Assembly (NCBI RefSeq): GCF_004339465.1
Contig: NZ_SMFY01000001.1
Coordinates: forward strand, 124,001-188,000
Direction of reading: 5' to 3'
DNA: 64,000 nucleotides
Source of the DNA: Ancylobacter aquaticus
Lineage (GTDB): Bacteria > Pseudomonadota > Alphaproteobacteria > Rhizobiales > Xanthobacteraceae
The first letter of the stretch is position 1; each line of letters starts with the position of its first letter. Of this stretch, positions 45,141 through 56,450 are shown piece after piece. Both the position numbers and the translations under genes were made by a program. The notes beneath the pieces are model-generated. The model was not told the origin of the DNA and made no database searches. It worked only from the letters and a program-made list of their open reading frames with translations.

Positions 45141-45205
45141 GCAGGCTGGCCGACGATAGTGGGGCCTTTCCGCATGAGGCGGAAAGGTACAGGAACGGAT
45201 ACCGA

Positions 45206-48046
45206 ATGACCGATACGAAGAACCCCGGCGAGAAGACGATGGGCGTCGGACAGGGCGGCAAGACCACCCTCACGCTCAAGCGACCTGTCGAGCAGGGCGT
45301 CGTCCGCCAGAGCTTCAGCCATGGGCGGTCCAAGTCCGTCGTGGTGGAGAAGGTGAAGCGCCGCGTGCTCGGCCCGGGCGACAAGCCCGAGGCGCCGGCA
45401 GCGGCCGCACCGGCTTCGCCGCCGGCATCCGCCCCGCCCGCCACACAGGCTGCCCGCCCGGCACCGAGCGCTCCCGCGCGTCCGGCACCGGCGAGCGCGC
45501 CCGCGCGCCCCGCGCCAAGCCCCGCGAGCGCCCCGAGCGTCGCGGCCGCCCCGGCGGCACCGGTGAGCACGCCGGCCAGCCAGCCTTCGGGCCGGCCGCC
45601 GCTGCGCACCCAGCCCTCCCCGGGCGCCAATCTCTCCAGTCCCCGTCTGGCCCCGCAGGGCAGCCGTCCCGGCGGCGTGGTGCTGCGCACCCTGACGGAA
45701 GAGGAAGCCCGCGCCCGCACCGCCGCCCTCCAGGACGCCCGTGTCCGTGAGGTCGAGGATCGCAAGCGCGCCGAGATCGAAGCGGTTCGCCGCGCCGAGC
45801 GCGAAGCCCGCGAAAAGATCGAGCGCGAGGCCGCCGAGGCCCGCAAGCGCGAGGAAGACGCCCGCCGCGCCTTCGACGAGGAAGCCAAGCGCAAATCCGA
45901 GCAGGAAGCGCGCAAGCGTTTCGGCGAGGACCAGCCCGCCGCTGCCTCGGCACCGGCCGGCAATGCGCCGCGTTCGGCTACGCCGTCCGGCCTGTCGCAG
46001 GCGCCCGCCGCCCCCGGCGCGCCGCGCGTCGCCACGCCGCGCGGCCCGATGGATGCCGAGGAAGACGATCGTCGTCCGGTCCGCCGCGGTCCCGGTGGGG
46101 CCCCCGCGCGCCCCGCCGCCCCGGCCAAGCCGACCCGTCCCGCCGGCCCGGAGAAGAGCCGCGGCCGCCTGACCGTCGTCACCGCCCAGTCGTCCGACGA
46201 CGAGCGCCAGCGCTCCGTCGCCTCGTTCCGCCGGCGCACCCAGCGCATGAGCGGTCATCGCCATGTCGAGGCGAAGGAAAAGATCGCCCGCGAAGTGATC
46301 ATCCCGGAGACCATCTCCATCCAGGAGCTGGCCAACCGCATGTCCGAACGCGCGGTCGACGTCATCCGGATGCTGATGAAGCAGGGCCAGATGGTGAAGA
46401 TCACCGACGTGATCGACGCCGACACCGCCCAGCTCATCGCCGAGGAACTCGGCCACAGCGTGCGCCGCGTCGCTGAATCCGACGTGGAAGAAGGCCTGTT
46501 CGACACCACGGACACCGAAGAGCACCTCGAGTCGCGCCCCCCCGTCGTGACCATCATGGGCCATGTCGACCACGGCAAGACCTCGCTGCTCGATGCCATC
46601 CGCAAGGCCAATGTCGTGTCCGGCGAGGCCGGCGGAATCACGCAGCATATCGGTGCCTACCAGGTGACCTCGCCGCTCGGCGGCAAGGTGACGTTCATCG
46701 ACACGCCCGGCCACGCCGCCTTCACGGCGATGCGTGCGCGTGGCGCAAAGGTGACGGATATCGTGGTGCTGGTGGTGGCGGCGGATGACGGCGTGATGCC
46801 TCAGACGATCGAGGCCATCAACCACGCCCGCGCCGCTAAGGTGCCGCTCATCGTGGCGATCAACAAGATCGACAAGCCCGACGCCAAGCCCGAGCGCGTG
46901 CGTAGCGAATTGCTGCAGTACGAGGTCCAGGTGGAAAGCCTCGGCGGCGACACGCTGGAAGTCGAGGTGTCGGCCAAGGCGCAGACCAATCTCGACAAGC
47001 TGCTGGAGCTCATCACCCTGCAGTCGGAAGTGCTCGACCTCAAGGCGAACCCCAACCGCGACGCGGAAGGCACCGTCATCGAGGCCAAGCTCGACCGTGG
47101 CCGGGGCCCTGTCGCCACCGTCCTCGTCCAGCGCGGCACGCTGCGTGTCGGCGATATCGTCGTCGCCGGTGCCGAGATGGGCCGCGTGCGCGCCCTGATC
47201 GACGACAAGGGCGCCAATGTCGCCAGCGCCGGGCCGTCCTTCCCGGTCGAGGTGCTCGGTTTCAGCGGCACGCCGGAGGCGGGCGACCGTCTCGCCGTGG
47301 TCGAGAACGAAGCCCGTGCCCGCGAGATCACCGATTATCGCCAGCGCCAGAAGCGCGAGAAGGCGGCGGCCCGTTCCGCCACCGTCCGCGGTTCGCTGGA
47401 GCAGATGATGAGCCAGGCCAAGACGGCCGGCCGGAAGGAATTCCCTCTCATCATCAAGGGCGACGTGTCCGGTTCCATCGAGGCGATCACCTCCTCGCTG
47501 GAGAAGCTCGGCACTGACGAGGTGCAGGCCCGCATCATCCACTCCGGCGCCGGTGGCGTGAACGAGAGCGACGTCACGCTGGCGGAGACGGCCGGCGCGG
47601 CGATCATCGCCTTCAACGTACGTGCCAACAAGGAAGCCCGCGACGCGGCCGACCGTGCCGGCATCGAGATCCGCTACTACAACATCATCTACGACCTGGT
47701 GGATGACGTGAAGGCGGCGATGGGCGGCCTGCTGGCCCCGATCAACCGCGAGACCATGCTCGGCAATGCCCTCATCAAGGAGATCTTCGCGGTCTCCAAG
47801 GTGGGCAAGGTCGCCGGTTGCCTCGTCACCGACGGTGTCGTCGAGCGCGGCCAGCATGTTCGCCTTATCCGCGACAACGTGGTCATCCACGAAGGCAAGC
47901 TGGCGACGCTCAACCGCTTCAAGGATGCGGTCAACACGGTGCATTCCGGCCAGGAATGCGGCATGTCCTTCGAGAATTACCAGGACATGCGTGCCGGCGA
48001 CGTCATCGAGTGCTACCGCGTCGAGGTCGTGCAGCGCACGCTCTGA
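45206..48046 (+). CDS. infB: Translation initiation factor IF-2
   Basis: 946 aa. GTPase guiding fMet-tRNA to the 30S. Long N-terminal segment (about residues 50-330) is Ala/Pro-rich then Arg/Glu-rich and coiled ([20 protein letters not shown]). IF2_N domain ~360-420 ([17 protein letters not shown]); G domain starts at residue ~450 with [12 protein letters not shown], then DTPGHAAF and NKIDKPDA; domains II-IV follow to EVVQRTL. A strong terminator follows, so rbfA needs a separate promoter or read-through. Confidence 0.97.
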   Translation: MTDTKNPGEKTMGVGQGGKTTLTLKRPVEQGVVRQSFSHGRSKSVVVEKVKRRVLGPGDKPEAPAAAAPASPPASAPPATQAARPAPSAPARPAPASAPARPAPSPASAPSVAAAPAAPVSTPASQPSGRPPLRTQPSPGANLSSPRLAPQGSRPGGVVLRTLTEEEARARTAALQDARVREVEDRKRAEIEAVRRAEREAREKIEREAAEARKREEDARRAFDEEAKRKSEQEARKRFGEDQPAAASAPAGNAPRSATPSGLSQAPAAPGAPRVATPRGPMDAEEDDRRPVRRGPGGAPARPAAPAKPTRPAGPEKSRGRLTVVTAQSSDDERQRSVASFRRRTQRMSGHRHVEAKEKIAREVIIPETISIQELANRMSERAVDVIRMLMKQGQMVKITDVIDADTAQLIAEELGHSVRRVAESDVEEGLFDTTDTEEHLESRPPVVTIMGHVDHGKTSLLDAIRKANVVSGEAGGITQHIGAYQVTSPLGGKVTFIDTPGHAAFTAMRARGAKVTDIVVLVVAADDGVMPQTIEAINHARAAKVPLIVAINKIDKPDAKPERVRSELLQYEVQVESLGGDTLEVEVSAKAQTNLDKLLELITLQSEVLDLKANPNRDAEGTVIEAKLDRGRGPVATVLVQRGTLRVGDIVVAGAEMGRVRALIDDKGANVASAGPSFPVEVLGFSGTPEAGDRLAVVENEARAREITDYRQRQKREKAAARSATVRGSLEQMMSQAKTAGRKEFPLIIKGDVSGSIEAITSSLEKLGTDEVQARIIHSGAGGVNESDVTLAETAGAAIIAFNVRANKEARDAADRAGIEIRYYNIIYDLVDDVKAAMGGLLAPINRETMLGNALIKEIFAVSKVGKVAGCLVTDGVVERGQHVRLIRDNVVIHEGKLATLNRFKDAVNTVHSGQECGMSFENYQDMRAGDVIECYRVEVVQRTL

Positions 48047-48070
48047 GCGCACAAGGCGCACGCAAGCTTT

Positions 48071-48100
48071 GGCCGTTCCCGCACGCGGGAGCGGCCTTTT
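48071..48100 (+). terminator. Intrinsic terminator after infB
   Basis: GGCCGTTCCCGC (48071-48082) and GCGGGAGCGGCC (48085-48096) form a long GC-rich stem with one G-U and a tight apex, followed by TTTT. It ends the rimP-nusA-ylxR-infB transcript about 25 bases after the infB stop. Confidence 0.85.
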
Positions 48101-48190
48101 CACGGGAGCGCGCGGTCCAAGCCCGTTCGCTCCGGTCGCGGCCGGCCCCGATGCCCCCAGGTGTGGGCGGGGCCTTGAAGGTTTGATTGC

Positions 48191-48619
48191 ATGAAGAACA
48201 AAGCGAGCTCGGGCGGCGGCCCGAGCCAGCGCCAGCTGCGCGTGGGCGAGCTGGTGCGTCATGCCCTCGCCGAGGTACTGGCGCGGGGCGACGTGCAGGA
48301 TCCGGCGCTGACGCGGGTGGTCATCACTGTGCCGGAAGTGCGCATGAGCCCGGACCTGAAGATCGCCACCTGCTATGTCATGCCGCTCGGCGGCAAGGAC
48401 CCGAAGGCGGCGATCGCGGCGCTGGCAACCAATGCCAAGCCGCTGCGCGGCGAGATCGGCCGCCGCCTCGCGCTGAAATCCATTCCCGAGCTGCGCTTCC
48501 GCATCGACACCTCGTTCGAGGAAGGCTCGCGCATCGACGCCCTGCTGCGCCTGCCGCAGGTGAAGCGCGACCTCGATGGCCCCGAAAACGACCCGAACGA
48601 CCAAGAGGACGCGGTATGA
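48191..48619 (+). CDS. rbfA: Ribosome-binding factor A
   Basis: 142 aa. Late 30S maturation factor binding near 16S rRNA helix 1. KH-type fold with [20 protein letters not shown] and [16 protein letters not shown]; the usual Ser/Gly/Lys N-terminus and acidic C-tail fit. Start ATG 48191. Stop overlaps the truB start by 4 bases (ATGA). Confidence 0.95.
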   Translation: MKNKASSGGGPSQRQLRVGELVRHALAEVLARGDVQDPALTRVVITVPEVRMSPDLKIATCYVMPLGGKDPKAAIAALATNAKPLRGEIGRRLALKSIPELRFRIDTSFEEGSRIDALLRLPQVKRDLDGPENDPNDQEDAV

Positions 48620-49641
48620 ACGCCCCGCTCGACCCCACCCGCCTTCATGACGATGCCCCCGTTGAAACCCCCGTCGACGCTCCCCCCGTGCCGCCCACCG
48701 ACGAGGCCCGCGAGGCCCCGCGCAAGCGCCGGCCCAAGCGCGACGTCGATGGCTGGGTGCTGCTCGACAAGCCGGTCGGCATGACCTCGACCCAGGCGGT
48801 CGGGGCGGTGAAATGGCTGTTCCAGGCCAAGAAGGCCGGCCATGCCGGCACGCTCGACCCGCTCGCCTCCGGCTGCCTGCCGATCGCGCTCGGCGAGGCG
48901 ACCAAGACCGTTCCTTTCGTCATGGATGGGCGCAAGGTCTATCGCTTCACCGTGCGCTGGGGCATCGAGACCGACACCGACGACAGCGAGGGCCAGCCGA
49001 CGGAGACCTCCGAGCTGCGCCCGACGCGCGAGGCGATCCTCGACCTGCTGCCCGGCTTCCGTGGCGAGATCGAACAGGTGCCGCCGAACTATTCTGCCCT
49101 CAAGATCAATGGCGAGCGCGCCTATGACCTCGCCCGCGACGGCGTCGAGGTCCAGCTCGCCGCGCGCACCGTGGTCATCCATTCGCTCGACCTGGTCGAC
49201 CAGCCGGACGCCGATCATGCGGTGTTCGAGGCGGAATGCGGCAAGGGCACCTATGTGCGCTCGCTGGCCCGCGATTTCGGCCGGGCGCTGGGCGCGCGCG
49301 GCCATATCTGCGCCCTGCGCCGCACCCGGGTCGGCACCTTCCCCGAGGAGGAACTGATCCCGCTGGCCAAGCTGCGCGAAGTGTCCGAGGCGATGGACGA
49401 CGCGCCGCCGAGCTACGCCCTGCGCCCGGTGGAGATCGGGCTGGAGAGCCTGCCGTCGCTGCGCGTCTCGTCTTCCGACGCCGCCCGCCTCGCCCATGGC
49501 CAGCCGATCATCCTGCGCGGGCGCGACGCGCCGGTGCTGGAGGGCCCGGTCGCCATCACCGCCGGCGGCCGCCTCATCGCGCTGGGCGAGGCCGAGGCCG
49601 GCGAGATCCACCCCAAGCGGATCTTCCTTTCCGGCAAGTAA
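48616..49641 (+). CDS. truB: tRNA pseudouridine(55) synthase
   Basis: 341 aa. Makes pseudouridine 55 in tRNA T-loops. Catalytic Asp81 in [54 protein letters not shown] and [12 protein letters not shown] are the family motifs. Residues 1-43 (Pro/Asp/Glu-rich then basic) are an extra N-terminal extension. Coupled to rbfA; a 225-base gap precedes rpsO. Confidence 0.95.
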   Translation: MNAPLDPTRLHDDAPVETPVDAPPVPPTDEAREAPRKRRPKRDVDGWVLLDKPVGMTSTQAVGAVKWLFQAKKAGHAGTLDPLASGCLPIALGEATKTVPFVMDGRKVYRFTVRWGIETDTDDSEGQPTETSELRPTREAILDLLPGFRGEIEQVPPNYSALKINGERAYDLARDGVEVQLAARTVVIHSLDLVDQPDADHAVFEAECGKGTYVRSLARDFGRALGARGHICALRRTRVGTFPEEELIPLAKLREVSEAMDDAPPSYALRPVEIGLESLPSLRVSSSDAARLAHGQPIILRGRDAPVLEGPVAITAGGRLIALGEAEAGEIHPKRIFLSGK

Positions 49642-49866
49642 AGGACGGGGTGGGCGCGAGAATTCCCGCTCGGCTGTCGCTCCCAGCTTTCACTAGCGCC
49701 CCCAACGTTTTCGTGTATGGTGCGCGCGCGTCGCGGACCCCTCGTCCGCGCGAACCCATTGTTGCATCGACCGTGCTGGACGACATCCCGGCTTGGCCGG
49801 CCTCAATGGCCCGAAGCGGCGCGCAGGCGCTTCTTCACCCCCTCCCTTATGGAAAAGGAGATCCCG

Positions 49867-50136
49867 ATGTCGATCACTGCCGAGCGCAAGCAGGCGCTCA
49901 TCAAGGAATACGCCACCAAGCCGAACGACACCGGCTCGGCCGAAGTGCAGGTTGCGATCCTCACCGAGCGCATCAGCAACCTTACCGGCCACTTCAAAGG
50001 CCACGCGAAGGATAATCATTCCCGCCGCGGCCTGCTCAAGATGGTTTCGGCCCGCCGCGGTCTTCTCGATTATCTCAAGAAGACCGAGGAAGCCCGCTAC
50101 AAGTCGCTGATCCAGCGCCTGGGCATCCGCCGCTGA
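49867..50136 (+). CDS. rpsO: 30S ribosomal protein S15
   Basis: 89 aa, exactly the family length, from ATG 49867 after [48 protein letters not shown]... to [12 protein letters not shown] is the complete S15 sequence. Primary 16S rRNA-binding protein of the central domain. Separate transcript likely from truB (225-base gap), then a long hairpin before pnp. Confidence 0.98.
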   Translation: MSITAERKQALIKEYATKPNDTGSAEVQVAILTERISNLTGHFKGHAKDNHSRRGLLKMVSARRGLLDYLKKTEEARYKSLIQRLGIRR

Positions 50137-50143
50137 GCTGACA

Positions 50144-50178
50144 TGCGAGGCTCGCGCCGCTCTGGCGCGGGCCTCGCA
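50144..50178 (+). promoter_or_regulatory. Long hairpin in the rpsO-pnp intergenic region
   Basis: TGCGAGGCTCGCGCC (50144-50158) pairs along all 15 bases, with one G-U, to GGCGCGGGCCTCGCA (50164-50178) around loop GCTCT. No T-run, so it is a better RNase III or mRNA-stability site than a terminator. In E. coli the pnp leader hairpin is cut by RNase III and used for PNPase autoregulation; the same role is inferred here from position. Confidence 0.7.
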
Positions 50179-50405
50179 CGCTGAAAGACGGCGCGGGCGG
50201 ATGACCCGCCGCGCTGAAGACGCAAGATGTGGCGGGCATGGGGCTCGCCGCGACCGATAGTGAAGCGGCGCGCCATGGCAGGATCGCCGGAGACTCGTGG
50301 TCCCCCACTGGGGACCCCGTGGCGGCGCCTTGCCAAAGGCCGCCCCATCGCCGGAGTCTCTCGCCGTCTTGCCCATGGCCCCGCTTCGGAAAGCCAGAGA
50401 CAGAC

Positions 50406-52565
<2,160 letters not shown>

Positions 52566-52592
52566 TCGGCCTCTGATTTCCAGAGTTCGAGC

Positions 52593-52620
52593 GGGGCGCC
52601 TTCGGGCGCCCCGTTTGCGT
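52593..52620 (+). terminator. Intrinsic terminator after pnp
   Basis: GGGGCGCC (52593-52600), TTCG tetraloop (52601-52604), GGCGCCCC (52605-52612), then GTTTGCGTTT. It ends the rpsO-pnp transcript. Confidence 0.85.
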
Positions 52621-52656
52621 TTGGGCGTTCGGTATCACGGCGCTTGCAGAACGCCG

Positions 52657-53646
52657 TCAGTCATAGGCTGAGAGCGCCCCCGCTACCGCGTCGCGGTTCC
52701 AGCCGGACGCCAGCGCCAGGGTGAGCAGCAGGCGGGCCTTTACCCCGGTCAGCAGCCCGGCGGAGAGCGCGCCGCGCGCGAGGAGGTCGATTTCCGAGCC
52801 GGGATAGGCATAGGTGCGCTCGAACACCGGCCCGGCCAGCGTCCGGCTGGCGATCACCACCGGCATCCCCGCGGCGACCTCGCCGACGATGTCGGCCATC
52901 GCCGCCGGTACATGGCCCGCCCCTGCCCCCTCGATGACGAGGCCAGCAAAGCCGAGGCCCGGCACCGCCCGCAGCAGCCTTCCATCGTCCCCCATCGCAA
53001 TCTTGAGAAGCGCTACCGGCGGCAGTGCGCCCATGCCGGCCGCCAGAGCCGGAAGCGACGGGCGCGCCACGCGGGCGAAAATCCGCACCCGCCCTTCCGC
53101 CACCAGCCCGAGCGGGCCGGCCGTGTCCGACACGAAGGCGGAGGTGAGCGCGGTGTGCGCCTTGCGCACGAAGCGGGCCGCGTGAATCTCGTCGTTCATC
53201 ACAACCAGCGTGCCGAGGCCCCGCGCGTCCGCATTGGTGGCGACGAGGGCGGCGGCGAGGAGGTTCGCCGGTCCGTCGGCCCCCGGCTGCTGCGCGCCGC
53301 GCATGGCGCCGACCACCACCACCGGGCGCGCGTCCCGCACCAGCAGGTCCAGTGCGAAGGCGGTTTCCTCGATGGTGTCGGTGCCCTGGACGACAACCGC
53401 GCCGTCAAAACCCTGCGCGAAGGCGGCGTTGATGTCGGCCGCGACCTCGGCGATGTTTTCCAGCGTCAGCGAGGCGCTGCCGACCTTCAGAGGCGAGCGC
53501 GCTTCGATCTCCGCCACCTCGACAAGGCCGGGCACGGCGGCGACCAGTTCAGCGGCGCCCAGCGTCGGCATGATGCCCCCGCCTGCGCTCGCCGTCATCG
53601 TGATGGTGCCGCCGAGGGAAAGGACGAGAAGCCGGGGACGGGGCAT
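52657..53646 (-). CDS. L-asparaginase family protein (type I/II, bacterial)
   Basis: 329 aa. Hydrolyses asparagine (glutamine in some members). Two active-site threonine motifs: LSLGGTITMT at the N-terminus (Thr14) and VVVQGTDTIEETAFAL (about residues 85-100). VVVVGAMRGAQQPGADGPANLLAA and the C-terminal GVKARLLLTLAL match the family. No signal peptide seen, so cytoplasmic. Start ATG 53646; a longer reading to 53766 lacks family similarity. Stands between pnp and glcF. Confidence 0.88.
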   Translation of the reverse strand: MPRPRLLVLSLGGTITMTASAGGGIMPTLGAAELVAAVPGLVEVAEIEARSPLKVGSASLTLENIAEVAADINAAFAQGFDGAVVVQGTDTIEETAFALDLLVRDARPVVVVGAMRGAQQPGADGPANLLAAALVATNADARGLGTLVVMNDEIHAARFVRKAHTALTSAFVSDTAGPLGLVAEGRVRIFARVARPSLPALAAGMGALPPVALLKIAMGDDGRLLRAVPGLGFAGLVIEGAGAGHVPAAMADIVGEVAAGMPVVIASRTLAGPVFERTYAYPGSEIDLLARGALSAGLLTGVKARLLLTLALASGWNRDAVAGALSAYD

Positions 53647-53692
53647 GGGCAACCTTGTTTCTTGCGACGGATTTTGCCGCCTCGAACGACGA

Positions 53693-53732
53693 CCTCCCGA
53701 GGTGCCCGGCCCCCGCCCCCGCCTCGAAGGAC
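53693..53732. repeat. REP-like palindrome, family 2 (relaxed copy)
   Basis: CCTCCCGAGGTGCC at the left and GCCTCGAAGGACG at the right with a C-rich centre. It shares the outer arms (GAGGTGC / GCCTCGAAG) with the copy at 14388-14428, and lies between glcF and the asparaginase start. Confidence 0.55.
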
Positions 53733-53860
53733 GGCGCCAGCGACAGGGACACACTCCGAGGCGCACCGACGCGCACCTACGGGATGACGACCCGACAGCG
53801 CGGACCGGGGAAAGACACGAGGCGCCATCATAGCCGCGCGCCGCGTGCCCTGTCAGGCCC

Positions 53861-55180
53861 TCACGCTGCCGCGCGAATGTCCGCCAGTTCGGCCGGCATC
53901 GGCCCGCCGGTCGCCCAGTCGAGCAGTTCCACCGTGTGCACCACCGGCAGGCTTGAGCCGCCGCCGATCTGGGTCATGCAGCCAATATTGCCGGCGGCGA
54001 CCAGCTGAGGCTCGGTGCGCTCGATATTGGCCACCTTGCGCGCGCGCAGGCGCTCGGCGATCTCCGGCTGGAGGATGTTGTAGGTGCCGGCCGAGCCGCA
54101 GCACAGATGCCCCTCGGCCGGCTCCAGCACGGTGAAGCCGACGCTGGCCAGCAGTGCCTTGGGCGGGGTGCGGACCCGCTGGCCATGCTGCAGCGAGCAG
54201 GCCGAGTGGTAGGCGACGCGGATGCCGGGGGCGATGACCGGGGCGGGCAGCTCATGCACCGCCAGGAACTCACTCACATCCTGCGCCAGCGCCGAGACCT
54301 TGGCCGCGCGTTCGGCATAAGCCGGCTCGGTGCGGAGCATATGGCCGTAATCCTTGATGGTGGTGCCGCAGCCCGACGTGGTCACAATGATCGCGTCGAG
54401 CCCCTCGCCCTCGATCTCGCGCCACCAGGCATCGACATTGGCGCGGGCATTGGCCAGCGCCAGATCTTCCTTGCCCATGTGATGGGTGAGCGAGCCGCAG
54501 CAGCCCCCGCCGACGGGGCGCACGATCTCCACTCCCATGCGGGTCATCAGCCGGATCGCCGCCGCGTCGATCTCCGGCCGCAACACCGGCTGGGCGCAGC
54601 CATCGAGCAGGGCAACGCGGGCGCGGCGTTCGCCCTGCGCCGGGAAGCGGCGCACGCCCTCATCGGCCGAGCGGGTCGCCGGACGGCCGGGGGCAAGGCG
54701 CAGCATCGCCGCAATCGGCCGCAGGGCCGGCACCGCCGCGAACAGGCCGGCGAAGGGCCGCGCCAGCATCGCCCCGCCAATGGCGAGGCGGAACAAGGTG
54801 CGGTTCGGCAGCACCCGCGCCAGCAGCGCGCGGGTCAGCCGATCCATCAGCGGGCGGTGATAGGTCTTCTCCACATGGTCGCGGGCATGGTCGACAAGGT
54901 GCATGTAGTGCACGCCCGAGGGACAGGTGGTCATGCAGGACAGGCAGGAGAGGCAGCGGTCGATATGCTTGGCGACCTCCTGCGTCGCCGGCCGGTCGTT
55001 CTCCAGCATGTCCTTGATCAGGTAGATGCGCCCGCGCGGGGAATCGAGTTCGTCGCCCAGCAGCACATAAGTCGGGCAGGTGGCGGTGCAGAAGCCGCAA
55101 TGGACGCACGCGCGCAGCACCTGCTCGGAGCGGGCGGTCTGCGGATCGGCGAGCTGGGCGAGGGAGAAACTGGTCTGCAT
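53861..55180 (-). CDS. glcF: Glycolate oxidase iron-sulfur subunit
   Basis: 439 aa. Fe-S component passing electrons from GlcD to the quinone pool. Two [4Fe-4S] motifs near the N-terminus: CVHCGFCTATCPTY and CLSCLSCMTTCPSGVHY. Two CCG-type domains follow, with GGCCGSLTHHMG and LCCGSAGTYN. Last gene of glcD-amidohydrolase-glcE-glcF; the glcE stop and its start are 3 bases apart. Confidence 0.94.
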   Translation of the reverse strand: MQTSFSLAQLADPQTARSEQVLRACVHCGFCTATCPTYVLLGDELDSPRGRIYLIKDMLENDRPATQEVAKHIDRCLSCLSCMTTCPSGVHYMHLVDHARDHVEKTYHRPLMDRLTRALLARVLPNRTLFRLAIGGAMLARPFAGLFAAVPALRPIAAMLRLAPGRPATRSADEGVRRFPAQGERRARVALLDGCAQPVLRPEIDAAAIRLMTRMGVEIVRPVGGGCCGSLTHHMGKEDLALANARANVDAWWREIEGEGLDAIIVTTSGCGTTIKDYGHMLRTEPAYAERAAKVSALAQDVSEFLAVHELPAPVIAPGIRVAYHSACSLQHGQRVRTPPKALLASVGFTVLEPAEGHLCCGSAGTYNILQPEIAERLRARKVANIERTEPQLVAAGNIGCMTQIGGGSSLPVVHTVELLDWATGGPMPAELADIRAAA

Positions 55181-55183
55181 GGC

Positions 55184-56449
55184 TCACACTCCCGCATACA
55201 TACGGCCCGGGCTCAGCACGCGCCCGGGATCGAAGCCGTCTTTCATCCGTGCGATCAACCCGCCGGTAAGGGCGTCGAGCGGCTGGAACACCTCCTCGCC
55301 CGCCCGTGCCGCCGCCGAGGCGCGGATCAGCGTCGCATGGCCGCCGCCAGCGTCCGTGACCGCCGCCCGCACGCGCGCGGTAAGCGGCTCGGTGCCCGGC
55401 ATCTGCACCCAAACGAGGCCGCCCGCCCAATCGTAAAGGCTCATCGCCCCCATTTCGCGCAGGGCCGCGCCGATGGAAGGCCCGGCCATCGGCGCCACCG
55501 AGACGCGCCAGACGGCTTTGAGATTTTCCAGATACGCTCCCTCGTCCCCGGGCTTGCCCCGGGGACCCAGGTTTTCGGGCGCTGCGAACGGTTCCACATC
55601 GCGCACCGCTTGCCAGAAGGCGCGCGAGGCGTCGGCGTCGAGGAAGGACAGCGTGCCATGGGCGCGCAGCATTGCCTCCAGCTTGCCGCGCCGGTGGAGG
55701 ATCGAGGGCTGCACCCCTTCCAGCCGCAGCGCGGTCACAGCCATTCCCGCCCTGGCGACGGCAGGAATATGCGCGGCGACCTCGGCCGGCAGATGCGCCG
55801 CGCCGGACACGTCGTAATAGGAGCCGACCGCCGAACTCATCACCCCGGCCGCCGCAGCGTCGTCGAGGCCGAGCACCAGCAGCGTCTCCACCGTTTCCGG
55901 GCGCGGCAGCACCTTGATGGTGAGCTCGGTGAAGGCGGCGAGCGTGCCATAGGAGCCCGACAACCCGCGCGGCAGGTCGTAGCCGGTGACGTTTTTCACC
56001 ACCCGGCCCCCGGCCTTGAACGCCTCGGCCCGGCCGGAAACGGCGCGCAGGCCGAGCGCATGGTCGCGCGCCGCGCCGGCGCTCGGCCGGCGGGGGCCGG
56101 CGAGGTTGCAGGCGATGAGCCCGCCCAGCGTGCCGCCGCCCGACGCAACGCCCAGCAGCGGGCCGAAATCCATCGGCTCGAAGGCCAGCATCTGCCGGGA
56201 GGCCGCGACCAGCGCCTCGATTTCCGCCACCGATGTGCCGGCCCGGGCGCTCAGCACCAGCTCCTCCGGCTCATAGAGGGTGACGCCCGTCAGGCCCTTC
56301 AGCTCCAGTGTCGCATCGGTCTGGATATGCCGGCCGAGGCTCGACTTGGAGCCGCTGCCGGCGACATCGAGCGTGCGCTCATTGGCAACGGCCCAGCGTA
56401 CGGCCTCCACCACATCGGCCTCGTCGCGCGGACACAGCCTCTCGCTCAT
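55184..56449 (-). CDS. glcE: Glycolate oxidase FAD-binding subunit GlcE
   Basis: 421 aa from ATG 56449, which has GGAGGTG upstream. Second FAD-binding (PCMH-type) subunit: VAGSGSKSSLGRHIQ, SARAGTSVAEIEALVAASRQ, DFGPLLGVASGGGTLGG, VKNVTGYDLPRGLSGSYGTLAAFTELTIKV. Around residues 290-304 an insertion, GPRGKPGDEGAY, is encoded by a family-1 REP-like palindrome (55544-55566) and looks absent from relatives. The frame is unbroken and the rest is normal. Confidence 0.9.
   Translation of the reverse strand: MSERLCPRDEADVVEAVRWAVANERTLDVAGSGSKSSLGRHIQTDATLELKGLTGVTLYEPEELVLSARAGTSVAEIEALVAASRQMLAFEPMDFGPLLGVASGGGTLGGLIACNLAGPRRPSAGAARDHALGLRAVSGRAEAFKAGGRVVKNVTGYDLPRGLSGSYGTLAAFTELTIKVLPRPETVETLLVLGLDDAAAAGVMSSAVGSYYDVSGAAHLPAEVAAHIPAVARAGMAVTALRLEGVQPSILHRRGKLEAMLRAHGTLSFLDADASRAFWQAVRDVEPFAAPENLGPRGKPGDEGAYLENLKAVWRVSVAPMAGPSIGAALREMGAMSLYDWAGGLVWVQMPGTEPLTARVRAAVTDAGGGHATLIRASAAARAGEEVFQPLDALTGGLIARMKDGFDPGRVLSPGRMYAGV
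55544..55566. repeat. REP-like palindrome inside glcE
   Basis: GTCCCCGGG (55544-55552), loop CTTGC, CCCGGGGAC (55558-55566): a perfect 9-base inverted repeat of family 1, sitting within the glcE coding frame where it codes for GPRGKPGDE-like residues (about 295-302). Confidence 0.7.
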
Positions 56450-56450
56450 C

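Noticed and set aside
44312-48604. 1430-codon open frame antisense to infB and neighbours
   Set aside because: Long stop-free antisense frames arise from GC-rich codon bias; the encoded protein is His/Arg/Gly-rich with no domain, and the sense strand has complete infB, ylxR and rbfA.
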